Positions 46,447 to 57,062 of a DNA stretch of 64,000 nt are shown piece after piece (the stretch's first letter is position 1; every line of letters begins with the position of its first letter). Below the pieces are notes generated by a model. It was not told where the DNA came from, searched no databases, and saw only the letters and a list, made by a program, of their open reading frames with translations. A program made the position numbers and the translations under genes. Location of the stretch: positions 162,847,718-162,911,717 of the forward strand of contig NC_079134.1 in the NCBI RefSeq assembly GCF_945859705.1, in the 5' to 3' direction. Source of the stretch: Episyrphus balteatus (Eukaryota; Arthropoda; Insecta; Diptera; Syrphidae).

Positions 46447-48721
46447 ATCGTATTTTATTGGTAAGTCAGTGAAATAAGTTGGTTCTGAGTGATTTTTTCT
46501 AATTTTTTTGTATAGGAAGTTCAAAATATCGAAAACTTTAGATATTCCAATATTTTCAGTTGGTATTATTCAGGACCCAAGAAAAGATGAAAAGTGAGCT
46601 TCAAACAAGTCGTTTATGTGAATACATATCCTGGGCACAAAACCAAAACCACGATTCTGCAAAATTGTAGTTTTGAGGAAAAACGGCTTCAAAGTTTTGA
46701 AAACTTATTCAAACTATCAACTGATAGCTAAGGCTGCTATTCAACAGATGAAGGATTGGTGTCAACGCAGTGAAGACGAGGACCAATAACAAGTTAAATG
46801 AAGCATTAAAGTGAATATGTCCAAAAATGTAGATTAGCGGTTTTGGCTTTGTGCCGACGAAGATATTTTAGTGACTGAAAAAGCCTTTCAATTCTAAACT
46901 CATTAAGTTTTCGATATTTTGAACTTGATTCAGATTCAAATATCGTCACATTATTTCAAATTTTCTTGGAAACATTTTTCGAGAAAAAAAAGAAACAATA
47001 ATCCAGGAATTTGAATAAGCAGAAGAAGATAGGTATCAGTATTTTGATTGTCTATTAAGTATTAAATGTACATAGCTTCTTCTTTGTGTTTACATAGAAC
47101 CATTTATTCGGATGTCCCACTTAATTATGAAACAACAAAAATTGAAAATCCTCTACGCTCATCATTAATTTTGGGACGGAACCGTTTGAGTAATGTATGA
47201 AATTGAATCCACAACAACAAAACGTTCTCGATAACATATTTTAGCTTGTTTATTTAACTTTTAAATTCCAATTATTTCCATTTTAAATTCCAATATAGCT
47301 TATAAACTGTTAAACACTGTTCCACTTATTAAAAATATCAAAAACTATGTTATAACTATAGAAGCCGTTTAGAATGTCTATCTCTTCGCAAACCCAATTT
47401 TAATATTTCTTCTCACTAAAGGTACCTATACATAATGTCATATCTAAATCTTATGAAAATTAAGGCATTTAAACTAAAATGTTAAATAAACTACCATCGC
47501 TATTTCGTGCTTTAGTATAAAAGATACAGAAACCCAACCCTTCCTTTCATTTTCCATAGATATAACCTCGTCATTTATGCCCAATAATGAACACAACAAC
47601 AGCAAAACTCAGTTTCCAACTTTTAATCATCGTACAAAATGACGAACACGTTAATACCCTACTAAAGCTTACTGAAAAAAAAGGTTTAGGGTAAAAACAA
47701 AACATCGGCACTATAGTGTAGTAAGTAGGTATGTTCGTTTATATTATTAAGTCACAACCAAACTCTTAAAAAGCAAAACAACACACAAAGACTGTATATG
47801 GAACAAAATATACTTAAATGTATCTCTAAAATTTTAATAAAATCCGAAAAACGACCATTTAGCGAGTCGGAAAATTAGTACTGTGCTACACGAAGAGAAA
47901 GGTATATACGACGACTTGATCCATAAGCACACAATATAACCTAAAAAAAAAAGGAAACTACCCCCCTCACATTTATATCCTCTTTCAGACCCTCTCTCTA
48001 TATTCAACCCGCAATATTCTCCCCCCGCGCTCTTCCACATAACAGAAAAAGAAGAGTTTATATAAATTCTCTCCATATTATAGTGAACGTATAATAACGA
48101 GCGTAATTGGCACCACCATCACCGAGCATCAACACCACCAGCAATAAAACCAAAACAACGAACACCGAACAACGGGTGATGGCGGGCGGATGTAAAAATG
48201 AGGGAGGTTTGACAGCGCAAAGGATATGGTGGCTCCCTCTCCAGGGAGCATCATCCATGCCAGACCAGCCGTTATTAAACGCAAAATGAGAGCAACTTTT
48301 CGCCTTGCTGTTTATACTACCTTCTTCCTATTGTATTTCTACTGAACGCATTTGCACCCCCCAAATTATTAGCCCAGTGTACAATACAACACAAAACAAA
48401 AAAAAAATCAAATACCTCCAGGGATGAGGACTAGAAGCCACTATATAATAACAACAAAGAAGCAGCTTGATGGAACAGATAAAATCCTATTATTAAATCG
48501 CATCTTACATTTCACTCGCACTCTCGCTGAATTCCGTTTGCGGGCAAGTGAAACGGAACACTCGTTCATTGCAATGAATACGAAATTTTCTCCCACATAA
48601 AATGCCGAAATATCTTAATAATCGCCTGAGACGGCAAAGACGAAACAAACAAAACTACAACAACAACATAACACTCTATACACAATCCAACACAAAACTG
48701 TGAAATAATCTCAACCTGTCT

Positions 48722-48766
48722 GCGTTGTGTGTCTGTCTCTATCTCTTTCACTCTGACAGCTATACT
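48722..48766. promoter_or_regulatory. CT/GT-rich tract about 220 bp upstream of the eve start
   Basis: GTGTGTCTGTCTCTATCTCT then TTCACTCTGACAG. Fly eve promoters use GAGA-factor sites in the proximal upstream region, and this pyrimidine tract is a reasonable counterpart. A second CCTCTCTCTA stretch is at 47992. Binding is not shown by the sequence alone. Confidence 0.3.
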
Positions 48767-48948
48767 ACCGTTTTTCGTGAATGGTTTGTTTGTATGTAAC
48801 CACCATTTTTACCATTCTGTTAGTACTGTTTGATTGTGTGTGTAACACACAGATGGAAAAAACTGGTATTTCATTGGTTGCTATGGGATGGCAGCCATTC
48901 TGTTTGTGCTCTATTGTTTGCCACACCCTCGGATGTGCTGAAGATGAG

Positions 48949-48990
48949 TATTTAAGAGCGCGGGGGTAGAAGTGATTATCACACTCGAAG
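48949..48990 (+). promoter_or_regulatory. Core promoter of even-skipped
   Basis: TATTTAAG at 48949-48956 is a TATA-like box. The initiator-like TCACACT at 48979-48985 places the start at A48981, 32 bp downstream, which is standard spacing. The 5' leader of about 190 nt then reaches the ATG at 49172 (context AAAC before ATG). The start site is inferred from spacing. Confidence 0.65.
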
Positions 48991-49171
48991 TGAAGCATCG
49001 AAACAAGTAGCATCTTCTACTTTTTTCCTCTCCGTACAATTTTAGAAAAATAAATAAATATAAACATTTTACCTTTTCCCTACTATTACCTTTGACGGAA
49101 ACAAAGTGAAAATTACACCGTTTTTATTTGGATATTTAAGTGAAAAATACATAAAAAAAAAATTATTAAAC

Positions 49172-50281
49172 ATGCAAGGATACAGAAATTACTCAATGGA
49201 ACACCATCAAGGAGTCGAACAGAAACCAATTGTTGTTGATTTAATGCCGTCGCAATATACAAAACCACAAACTCCACCACCGTCGCCAAATGGTAAGTGT
49301 TATCGAAATGTCAAAAACACTAAATTTTTAAACAAACAGATCTTAAAGAACTGTCAAAAATTAAAACCTCATTTAAACAATAACTAATCATATATTTCTC
49401 TTTTTTTCTCTTCAGAATGTTCAAGCCCTGATCCACCAATGTCAAATGGCAATCAAATTCCCGCTGATCCATCAGTCCGTCGCTACAGAACCGCTTTTAC
49501 CAGAGATCAATTGGCTCGTCTCGAGAAGGAATTCTATAAAGAAAATTACGTTTCCCGTCCCCGTCGGTGCGAATTAGCCGCTCAATTGAATTTGCCTGAA
49601 TCAACAATCAAAGTTTGGTTCCAAAACCGCCGCATGAAGGACAAGCGTCAACGCATTGCCGTCGCATGGCCATACGCTGCTGTCTACTCAGATCCCGCTT
49701 TTGCTGCCAGTATTCTACAAGCTGCTGCCAATAGCGTTGGAATGCCCTATGCCTATCAGCCAAATCCGATGCTTGCCCCAGCAATGCAACCTCAAATGGC
49801 CGCCGCATCAGCATATTCCGGATACCGTTATACACCGTACCACATCCCACCACGTGCCCCACAGATGCAAATGCCACCGACCGCTCAGCCTTTGGCCTAC
49901 CCAACAATGTTGGGCGCGATTCCACAAGGTTATACCCAGCTGACCATTCCTAAGCCACATACCCCACCGCATGATATGCAATCATCGTCGTCGCCGCACT
50001 CAACTCTGTCACTCAGTCCCGCCGGCTCGGACCATACCAAAGTATTCGATCGCAGTTTAAGTCCCATCCGTCAGTCATCATCTGTCAATCACCATCATCA
50101 TCATCAACATCAAAATCAACTTCCTACCACACCAAATCGTTTGACACATGACACATCAGCCTATTCACCAAATAGTGGACTTTTAATGGCCGCCCATCAG
50201 CAACCGGGATCTCCACCACAAACACACATTAGCGAATCAAACAAACCTAAACTGTTTAAGCCTTATAAAACCGAGGCATAA
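49172..50281 (+). CDS. eve: Even-skipped, pair-rule homeodomain repressor
   Basis: Nuclear transcription factor that sets up embryonic segments and later acts in neurons, muscle precursors and the anal region. Exon 1 is 49172-49292 and exon 2 is 49416-50281 (TAA), with a 123-nt GT-AG intron; 328 aa. Exon 1 encodes MQGYRNYSMEHH, VVDLMPSQY and KPQTPPPSPN; the junction gives PPPSPNECSS as in Drosophila. The homeodomain covers residues 61-120 (VRRYRTAFTRDQLARLEKEF to NRRMKDKRQR), with recognition-helix WFQNRRMK. WPYAAVYSDPAFAASILQAA follows, then a Pro/Ala/Met/Gln-rich repressor region shorter and less Ala-rich than in Drosophila (376 aa there). Next come SSSSPHSTLSLSP, a His run, and the C-terminal LFKPYKTEA, which contains the known Groucho-binding LFKPY. 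Identity is certain. Confidence 0.98.
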
Positions 50282-50555
50282 AGAAAATGCAGCAGACTGA
50301 ACGCGTTTTTCTATATTTCGATTTGTTTAACGCAGAAGAAGAAACAAAAAATAATGTGATTAAGGTGCTAATAGCCGATTTGGTCTCATAGGCCAAAACG
50401 AAAATGATTGTAAATAACTTTTTTTTTGTATAATTTTTTGTCCTAATTATTGTTATTATTTATTTAAGTTTTAAGTAATTTAATTTTAAAAAAATTTATA
50501 CTAGAAACTATAGATTATTAAGTTTAAATGAAAAAACAACAACAACAAAATATAA

Positions 50556-50561
50556 AATAAA
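50556..50561 (+). terminator. Candidate polyadenylation signal of eve
   Basis: AATAAA 275 nt past the stop, in an A-rich context, followed by T-rich sequence. It gives a 3' UTR of about 300 nt. Confidence 0.55.
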
Positions 50562-51708
50562 TCAAAATCAAAAATTAATTTAATCATTTGCATTACTCAT
50601 TTCCGTCGCCATTTTTGAATATCTTCATCTGTCAAAATATTTTGAAAACTTCACGCCCTTCACTTTAGGTTGTACTAATCCTGTGTTAATCCTTTTATGA
50701 TTCTTTTTGGTTTTCTTCTAAGAAGCTTGTGCATATGTTTTTATATGTCGTTAAGTACGTTGAGAGTAGGTACATTATTTTATTATTTTATGACAGATCG
50801 TTAATGACATTTTGCGCGAGCAAAAATATTATATTTCTAAATATTATGTTTCCACCTTTTTTTTTTATTGAATAATTATCCTACCAAACGCATCGCCTTT
50901 TGTTTATCTAATTATTAACGGTTTACCTGTGCAGGAATTTTGACATATAAGTAAATTTTGAAAATATTGGGAGTAGGTAGGTAACAACTTTTGAGTTTTT
51001 ATGACAGATTTGGGAATTTCTGTCTTTTTGAAAAAAAGTCTGTTTCGTTGCATTTACATTTGAATAGGGCTACTTTTGTTTAAAAGTCGCGCCTGTGTCT
51101 GTCGTCGCGGGAATTTATACCCATCGACACTTCAAAAAAAGTCCTTGATAGATAATTAAGTAGAAGCATTAGCGATTCAGTTCTTTTTTTTTCCAATGAC
51201 TCCTTTTAAAAGAATTGAAAAGGACACAAGGCAAGATGGGTAATTATGAAAAATATTAGAAAATAAAAGAAAATTCCACGTAAATAATAAAATTGATGAT
51301 GAATTTTTAACATTTTACAATAACCGTCATTATGGATGAAATAAGTACATATTTTACGTAGACAGAAGAAAAAGAGTCTTTGATCTTTTGGTGTGTCATG
51401 TATTAAGTGTCCTTGAATGTACAGGCTTTCGAAATAATAAACTAATTGAAATGAAAATAAAATTTCTTTTGCCAGAAGACGAATAACTAGTTAATTATTA
51501 ACATAAAAATGAAATTTTAAAATAGGAGAGTTTGGGGTACTTTCGACATTTCATGTCAAATATGCTATATAAAGAATTAATTAATTAAATTATTTATAAT
51601 TATGGTTCAGGGTCAAACCTGTCCACCAAACAAGATAGAGTGAATTTTTCATGAAAAATTGCTATAATTTCTGCCAAATTCAAATATCAAGATTAGGTCC
51701 TCCACTTA

Positions 51709-52117
51709 CAGTACCTTGCCATATTCAGCCCTATTCTGCTATTCGATTCACGTGAAAGTCTTAAATTATAAATGCTTAAAAGGTGGTTAAAATTAAATTA
51801 ACACAATTTTTTTTTCTTTAGAATTTCTTAAACAGGCGGGAACAACACTTTGCTATCGAAAGTTAGAAGTTTTTCAATGCCAATTTGACATGAGAATAAA
51901 AGGGAATCCTTCGATTCACGTGAATCGAATAGCAGAATAGGGCTGATTATTAGGCCCAAGCGAAAAAAATACAATTTTTTGCTTCATATTGCTGAATTTT
52001 TAAAGTTTTTGTCGAAATATCTCGAGCTTTTTTTTGTCTCATTTACTTTAAAAACTGAGCAACATGAAAATTTGTAGTTTTTTTTTCGCTTGGGCGTAAT
52101 AATATGGCAAGGTACTG
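51709..52117. mobile_element. TA-flanked inverted-repeat element, interrupted by a younger insertion
   Basis: The left end CAGTACCTTGCCATATT resumes after the insertion as ATTAGGCCCAAGCGAAAAAA. The right end, read inverted, is CAGTACCTTGCCATATTATT then ACGCCCAAGCGAAAAAAA. Without the insertion (51726-51945 plus one ATT) the two ends match with one difference over about 35 bp. TA flanks both sides (51707-51708, 52118-52119). This fits a Tc1/mariner-like non-autonomous element. Confidence 0.85.
51726..51945. mobile_element. 220-bp MITE with 31-bp perfect ends and a 3-bp target duplication
   Basis: Ends CAGCCCTATTCTGCTATTCG then ATTCACGTGAA, and the exact inverse at 51915-51945. It is flanked by ATT on both sides (51723-51725, 51946-51948). 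The target is known because it sits in one terminal repeat of the element at 51709-52117, whose other terminal repeat shows the empty site. A 3-bp duplication suggests PIF/Harbinger-like mobilisation. Confidence 0.88.
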
Positions 52118-52701
52118 TATTACATCAATTGCGTTCGTTTATCATCCATGTTAATTTTACTGTTTGCTTTTTATTCGTTAGGTAATCAAACAAAACTAAG
52201 TAGTTACAATTTCATGTAGAAAACAAACCACATAGAATTAAGCGGAGAGAATTTCTGCATGGTTTTTTGCTAAGATGACTTTCACCTTAAATTAAGGTGA
52301 CGAGTCACATAACGCAAGTTAATTTTTTGGATTGTTAAAGAAGAAGAACAGGTACAATAAAACTATTTTGGTGCATAATCCCAAACTTGCTTAGCGGTTT
52401 ACTTTACAAGCGACGCACAAGTAAATAGCTTGTGATGGAGTTTTATTACACAGAACCTGCTTCGGGCTATCGACGACGTTTCGAAATAAAAAAGTGCAAC
52501 AAAATTCCGATTTTCAAGCGACTATCTTCTCTCTCCACTTTTCATCCCTCTTGACCACCAACTCACCCGAAATCCACCTGGACAGTATCGGTGTAGCCAT
52601 GTTACTATCAAACGGTTTCGATGAAATCGATTTTCACTCGCGAGTAATCGGTTTCAAGCTATTTATCAGATCTGCAAATGCGCAGAATTGGTTGGCTATG
52701 C

Positions 52702-52836
52702 CGACTTTTCACGAGTCGATTTTAGTCGGGCGACTAGGATTTTTCTATGGGGAATGTCACTTTAGTCGCCTGCGACTTACGTTCACACGAGTTGAAAAGC
52801 TTGGTCGCACGGCAAAAATCGACTCGTGAAAAGTCC
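52702..52836. mobile_element. MITE, about 135 bp
   Basis: Left end CCGACTTTTCACGAGTCGAT then TTTAGTCG; right end AAAAATCGACTCGTGAAAAG then TCC. AGTCG/CGACT words repeat inside (GTCGGGCGACTAGG, TTAGTCGCCTGCGACTTACG), giving more hairpins. The short ORF across it is not a gene. Confidence 0.65.
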
Positions 52837-53033
52837 TCATTATGGTGAGCAGTTTAAAGAGCTGAACAGAATGTGTCACTTAGCGGTTAAAAACAAGTGT
52901 CAAAATAGAGAAACTTGATGGAAGTCGCTTATAGGTAACAGAATAATCAACATATCGCTCAAAAGTTGAGCTTCAACTTCAACGAGTTGGACGTTATTTA
53001 TTTTATTACTCTCAAGTGTCTCATTGGAACTAC

Positions 53034-53450
53034 CCGAGTAAAAATAGAAATTTAATTTTTAAAGAAACAAAACAAATCTTGGCCGCCGCACCACGCAGTT
53101 TTGCGGAAATTTTTGCCGCACCACGTTCGCACCATTTTATTTTATATGAAAAATTTTACCATGATAAATAATTTTTGATTGAAAAAAAAAATAAAAACTA
53201 TCCGACGACAAGAAGTTTCGAATCCGCGCCCGAGTTTACAGAGCATTTTCAACTAGCAACTCGACAACCTAGTCATGTCTTTACGAACTTTCGAAGACGA
53301 CTTAAATTTTTAAAAGAACGAGAGTTTAGAATTTTTGATCATGGTGCGGCGATCGATGGTGTAACAAAATGAAATGGTGCGGCCGTGGTGCGGCACAAAA
53401 GAAATTTCTTATCACAGTGGATACGTGGTGCGGCGGTGGTGGTGATCCAA
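53034..53450 (+). mobile_element. GC-rich CCGCACCAC element, copy 1
   Basis: It starts CCGAGTAAAAATAGAAATTT then AATTTTTAAAGAAAC. It has GGCCGCCGCACCACG, TTGCCGCACCACGTTCGCAC and CATTTTATTTT on the left, and GAAATGGTGCGGCCGTGGTG then ACGTGGTGCGGCGGTGGTGG on the right, so the GC-rich parts are inverted. The same composition and end sequence occur at 56342-56693 in the opposite direction. The function of the strange core is unknown. Confidence 0.7.
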
Positions 53451-54985
53451 GACCCAACTAGGATCTATATAGCTCCTTTGTTTTTTTTTTTTTTATTTGA
53501 TGTCCCTATTCGTCTAAAATACCTTAGACCAGCCGCAACAAAAGCCTTATGTCTTACACCTTTGTATGTCAGGTGCATGTTTGACTGTCATCGTCCAAGA
53601 AAATGGATTGTTCTCTTCTGAAAGTCTAATCGTTGACAATGGCTTGTTTGATTGAAACATCGCATCTTAATTCTTTAACGAATGCATGCTTTCTCCCAGA
53701 GTTATTTTAATAGTTACTCACCTTTGTGTTTCGCAAAGATAACAATGAACTCTTTCTTTCCCATGATCATTGCAATAATGACCACCCATTAGTACTTAAT
53801 TTGATTTTGAAATACCAATGACCTTGTCACAATTAGCAAATCAAAATTAAACTTATTTTTTTTTTTTGTAAGACAAGGAAGTGTCAAATGTCATTTTAGT
53901 CCTTAAATCGTTTTTTTTTTTTGTATCCACTTGCGAACAAAACAGACACGCGTACATAATTCCAAGTATGAATACGACTTGTTTAACCGAAACGGGCATT
54001 AACATGACAGCAAGAGTCCAGTTTAAACATAATGACTTCAATCAAGGTCATTAAAAAATGTCATCTTATTGCCAAAAACTAACAAAATTCTGATCAGTTT
54101 TCTATATTTTCCTCTCTGCCACCCATGGAGTACATGAACAATAATTACAAAAACCAAAAAGAGAAAATATTTTTGTCACAAAAACGATCAAACATAAGGA
54201 CACACCGGACAGAAAAAAACAAATAACAAATAAAAGAAGAGGTGAATGAAGGTCATAAAACCTATTAATGTCCATTAAAGTATGTGACTTGGGCAAATAG
54301 AGCTCCTGCCACGCGACACATCAACACAATTTTGTTTGTTTTGCTGTACACATTGCAATAGGATCAGGATGTCCTTTGATCTCCTCTTGCTTGGCCTTGT
54401 GTGTAGGATACCTTTTTTCTTTCATGATCAACAGAGAGAAATTATTTCGACTCCCTATGATCACTTAATGTAGGTGGATGTGAATAGGAAATGGCAAAGT
54501 GTCCTTCGGAATTGTCATTTGTTATTTTTTTGTAGAACAGAAAAAAACTATGACAATATCACTTGAATTGTTATGCATTGTACTGGAAACAACATTTAAA
54601 CAAAGAAACACATTAATCGAAAGAAATTGCTATAATAATTACCCATTGGAGTATTGAACAACTGTCACTAGAAATCCATAATTCAAGGCTATGACGTAAG
54701 TGATGTCACACAGGTTAAAAAAGGAAAACATTTTTGAAAATTAATTGTTTTGAACTATGAATAGTTTAAGTGTGATGATTATGTTATGGCTCTCAGTTCG
54801 ATTTCTTGAACACCAACGAAGAAATTTCACCTTTGCTTAAAAATTTCAGCGTTTAAAATTCTTTATAGACACTTTTTCTTGCTTTATTTGTTACTATTTG
54901 ATAGTAAAAGGGATAATTTGTCATGTTTAAGTGTACCTACTGACACCCAACTCTATATGTGATGTTTTCATATGAGTGATGTTTT

Positions 54986-56117
54986 CATAGCCGTAGCTAG
55001 GATTTCATTTCGGGGAGGGTTAGCTTTGACCGACCAAATTTTTTTGACATATTTTTACATGCGAGCGTTAGCGAGCAAAAAAATTTGTAGTTTGACATAC
55101 ACACAACATGTGTTGAATATTTAATGGATACATTGTTTATGGGCTTAAAAGTTTTCTTAAGCTGCAAAAAAAAATATTTACAATTTCAAACTCCCAAAAC
55201 GTGTTGTGCTTTGAGTTTTATGTCAACGTTCTTAAATTATTATTTTTTCAAATTTCTTTGTTTATTTTGAACATTTATTTACAAAAATACACAAAAACCC
55301 TTCTATAAAAAATGTATTCTCTGAAGATACAAATTTAATCTGCACCCAGAACATGAAAAATCTTTAACGGCAGAAATTTTATTTTTTGACCTCTATAGTG
55401 TCTTTATCATTGGCTAAATATTTAACTCGTTTCACACACGGCCTTAATATCGAATTCAGATTGAAATCTTCCACCTCAAATATTTTTTTTTTTATTAAAT
55501 GTCTACATATATGTAAAATAAATTGTATATCACGTATGATTTTGGAAAATCGAATTTTTAAGCCCTAGTTCCGAAGTTGAGAAAAAATTTAAAAAAATTG
55601 TTTACTTTTACGCCATTTAAGATAACGTTTAAAAATTAAAGTTTCAAATATTTAGGCTGAAGGAAGATTTTTTTTTGCATTTCGTTTCTTGTTTGTATTC
55701 AGAAAGCCCAAGAAAAAACAAAAAATGCATATTTTTTGTGTTTATGACGTATTATTTCAAAATTGAACTCTTCTGGCAAAAACAAATTGTTAAAAAAGAA
55801 GAGGTACTCAATTTGTGTTTATCCACTTTTGTGTATACGACTTATAGTTACATATTATAAGAGGGTTGAAAATTTCATACAAATCGGTTTAAAAAAAAAA
55901 AATACTTTTTTCAGATATTATAATTTGTTCAAAGCTTTTTGAAACTTAGGTAACCGGTATTTAGGTATACCTAACCAAAATATGAAATCAATCCATCAAG
56001 ATTTGCATACATTATGTTGTTCATTGTACAAGTATGTATGTGGTTCGTATTTGTTCAAATTCTTATCATATGATTTACAGGGTTAAACCCTGTAACCCTC
56101 CCCTAAATACGGCTATG
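54986..56117. mobile_element. hAT-type non-autonomous element, 1132 bp, with 8-bp target duplication
   Basis: Ends CATAGCCGTA and TACGGCTATG are exact inverses. Direct 8-bp copies of GATGTTTT flank it (54978-54985 and 56118-56125). CA...TG ends with 8-bp duplications are the hallmark of hAT transposons. Just inside are CGGGGAGGGTTAGC on the left and GGTTAAACCC...AACCCTCCCC on the right, also inverted in part. A GCGAGCGTTAGCGAGCAAAA stretch lies near the left end. No transposase frame remains. Confidence 0.85.
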
Positions 56118-56341
56118 GATGTTTTCTCTGTGTACATAAAAAGTCCTATATCCCGTGTAGACCCGGGTCTGAAAGAAAACCGCGAGTGGAAACTTTAGAT
56201 TTTTGATTGAATAAAGTGCTAAAATAGGTGAAAAAAAACAAGGCTAGTGGATATTTTGGACATTCAAGAAATTAAGTTCTCGAACAGGGACCGTGTTTTT
56301 GTTTTATGTTCAGACAAAAATATACGCAAAATTGTACTACA

Positions 56342-56693
56342 GAACTGAAAAGGCCCGAGTCAAAATGGGATTCCTCCGTACCACCGCTGCACCACGTCCG
56401 CAACACTTTTTGACCACCGCACCCCCGCTGCACCAAGTCCGCACCATTTTACAAATTTCCAAACCGCTGTACTACGTCCGCCCTATTTTAAAAATTTCTA
56501 AACCGCCGCACCACGTCTGCACCACATCCACACCATTTCATTTTGAAAAATTTCGACGCACCACCGCTGAAATGGTGCGGCGGTGGTGCGCCGAAATTTT
56601 TCACTAAACGGCGGAGGTGCAGCTGTGTGCGGCCGGCGGTCAAGAATTTTTTAAATTTTTTTCTTTAAAAATTCAATTTCTATTTTTACTCGG
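56342..56693 (-). mobile_element. GC-rich CCGCACCAC element, copy 2
   Basis: Inverted partner of 53034-53450. The right flank, read inverted, is CCGAGTAAAAATAGAAATTG then AATTTTTAAAGAAAAAAA, matching copy 1. The left edge CCCGAGTCAAAATGGGATTC is a weak inverted copy of that end, so the element has terminal repeats. The core has four or five imperfect units of about 45-50 bp reading CCGC(T/A)G(C/T)ACCACGTCCGCACC then ATTTT, and then an inverted unit AAATGGTGCGGCGGTGGTGC. The ORF across it is a by-product of the repeats. Confidence 0.7.
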
Positions 56694-57062
56694 AAATAAA
56701 ATAAAATTTAGATTAAATTAACAAAAACTTCTCTTTAAATGGTTTTGAACTCCAAGCGAAGTATGCCATTTAATTTCTCGTTTAACAAATAATTAAAAAA
56801 AAAAAATGTGGAAAATCTTGCCGCTTCTTAGGAGAAAGTCAGACATCAAAAACTCGATTCTATGCTAAGTAAATACCTTTAATAACGGTTCAAAATACAT
56901 TTTTTTTTTATTTCAAAATCACGAATAAAAATAGTTAAGGCCGTTTTTGATATATAGCAAAGTCATTTGGTCAAATTTTTTTTTAAATTTAAACTTCAAA
57001 ATACTAAAACAAAAATCATCAACATCAATTTTTAATGATTACACTGTGATAGTTCAAAAAAC

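Larger units (their letters stand above)
26400..48900. other. 22.5-kb gene-free interval upstream of even-skipped
   Basis: No credible coding sequence. In flies the eve 5' control region spans several kilobases, so segmentation enhancers are expected in the part nearest the promoter. I cannot place them by eye. Blocks that look single-copy, and so are the best candidates, are 36000-36460, 40900-41600 and 47100-48780. Most of the rest consists of transposon remnants listed separately. From 42000 to 44600 there are many short AGG/CCTTT-type words and partial hairpins (for example GCAACTCTTTATTGTAGG near 43660) but no element that I can delimit. Confidence 0.5.

Noticed and set aside
56293..56607. 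104-codon frame with TTAAPRPQ-like repeats
   Set aside because: Produced by the GC-rich repeat units of a dispersed element.
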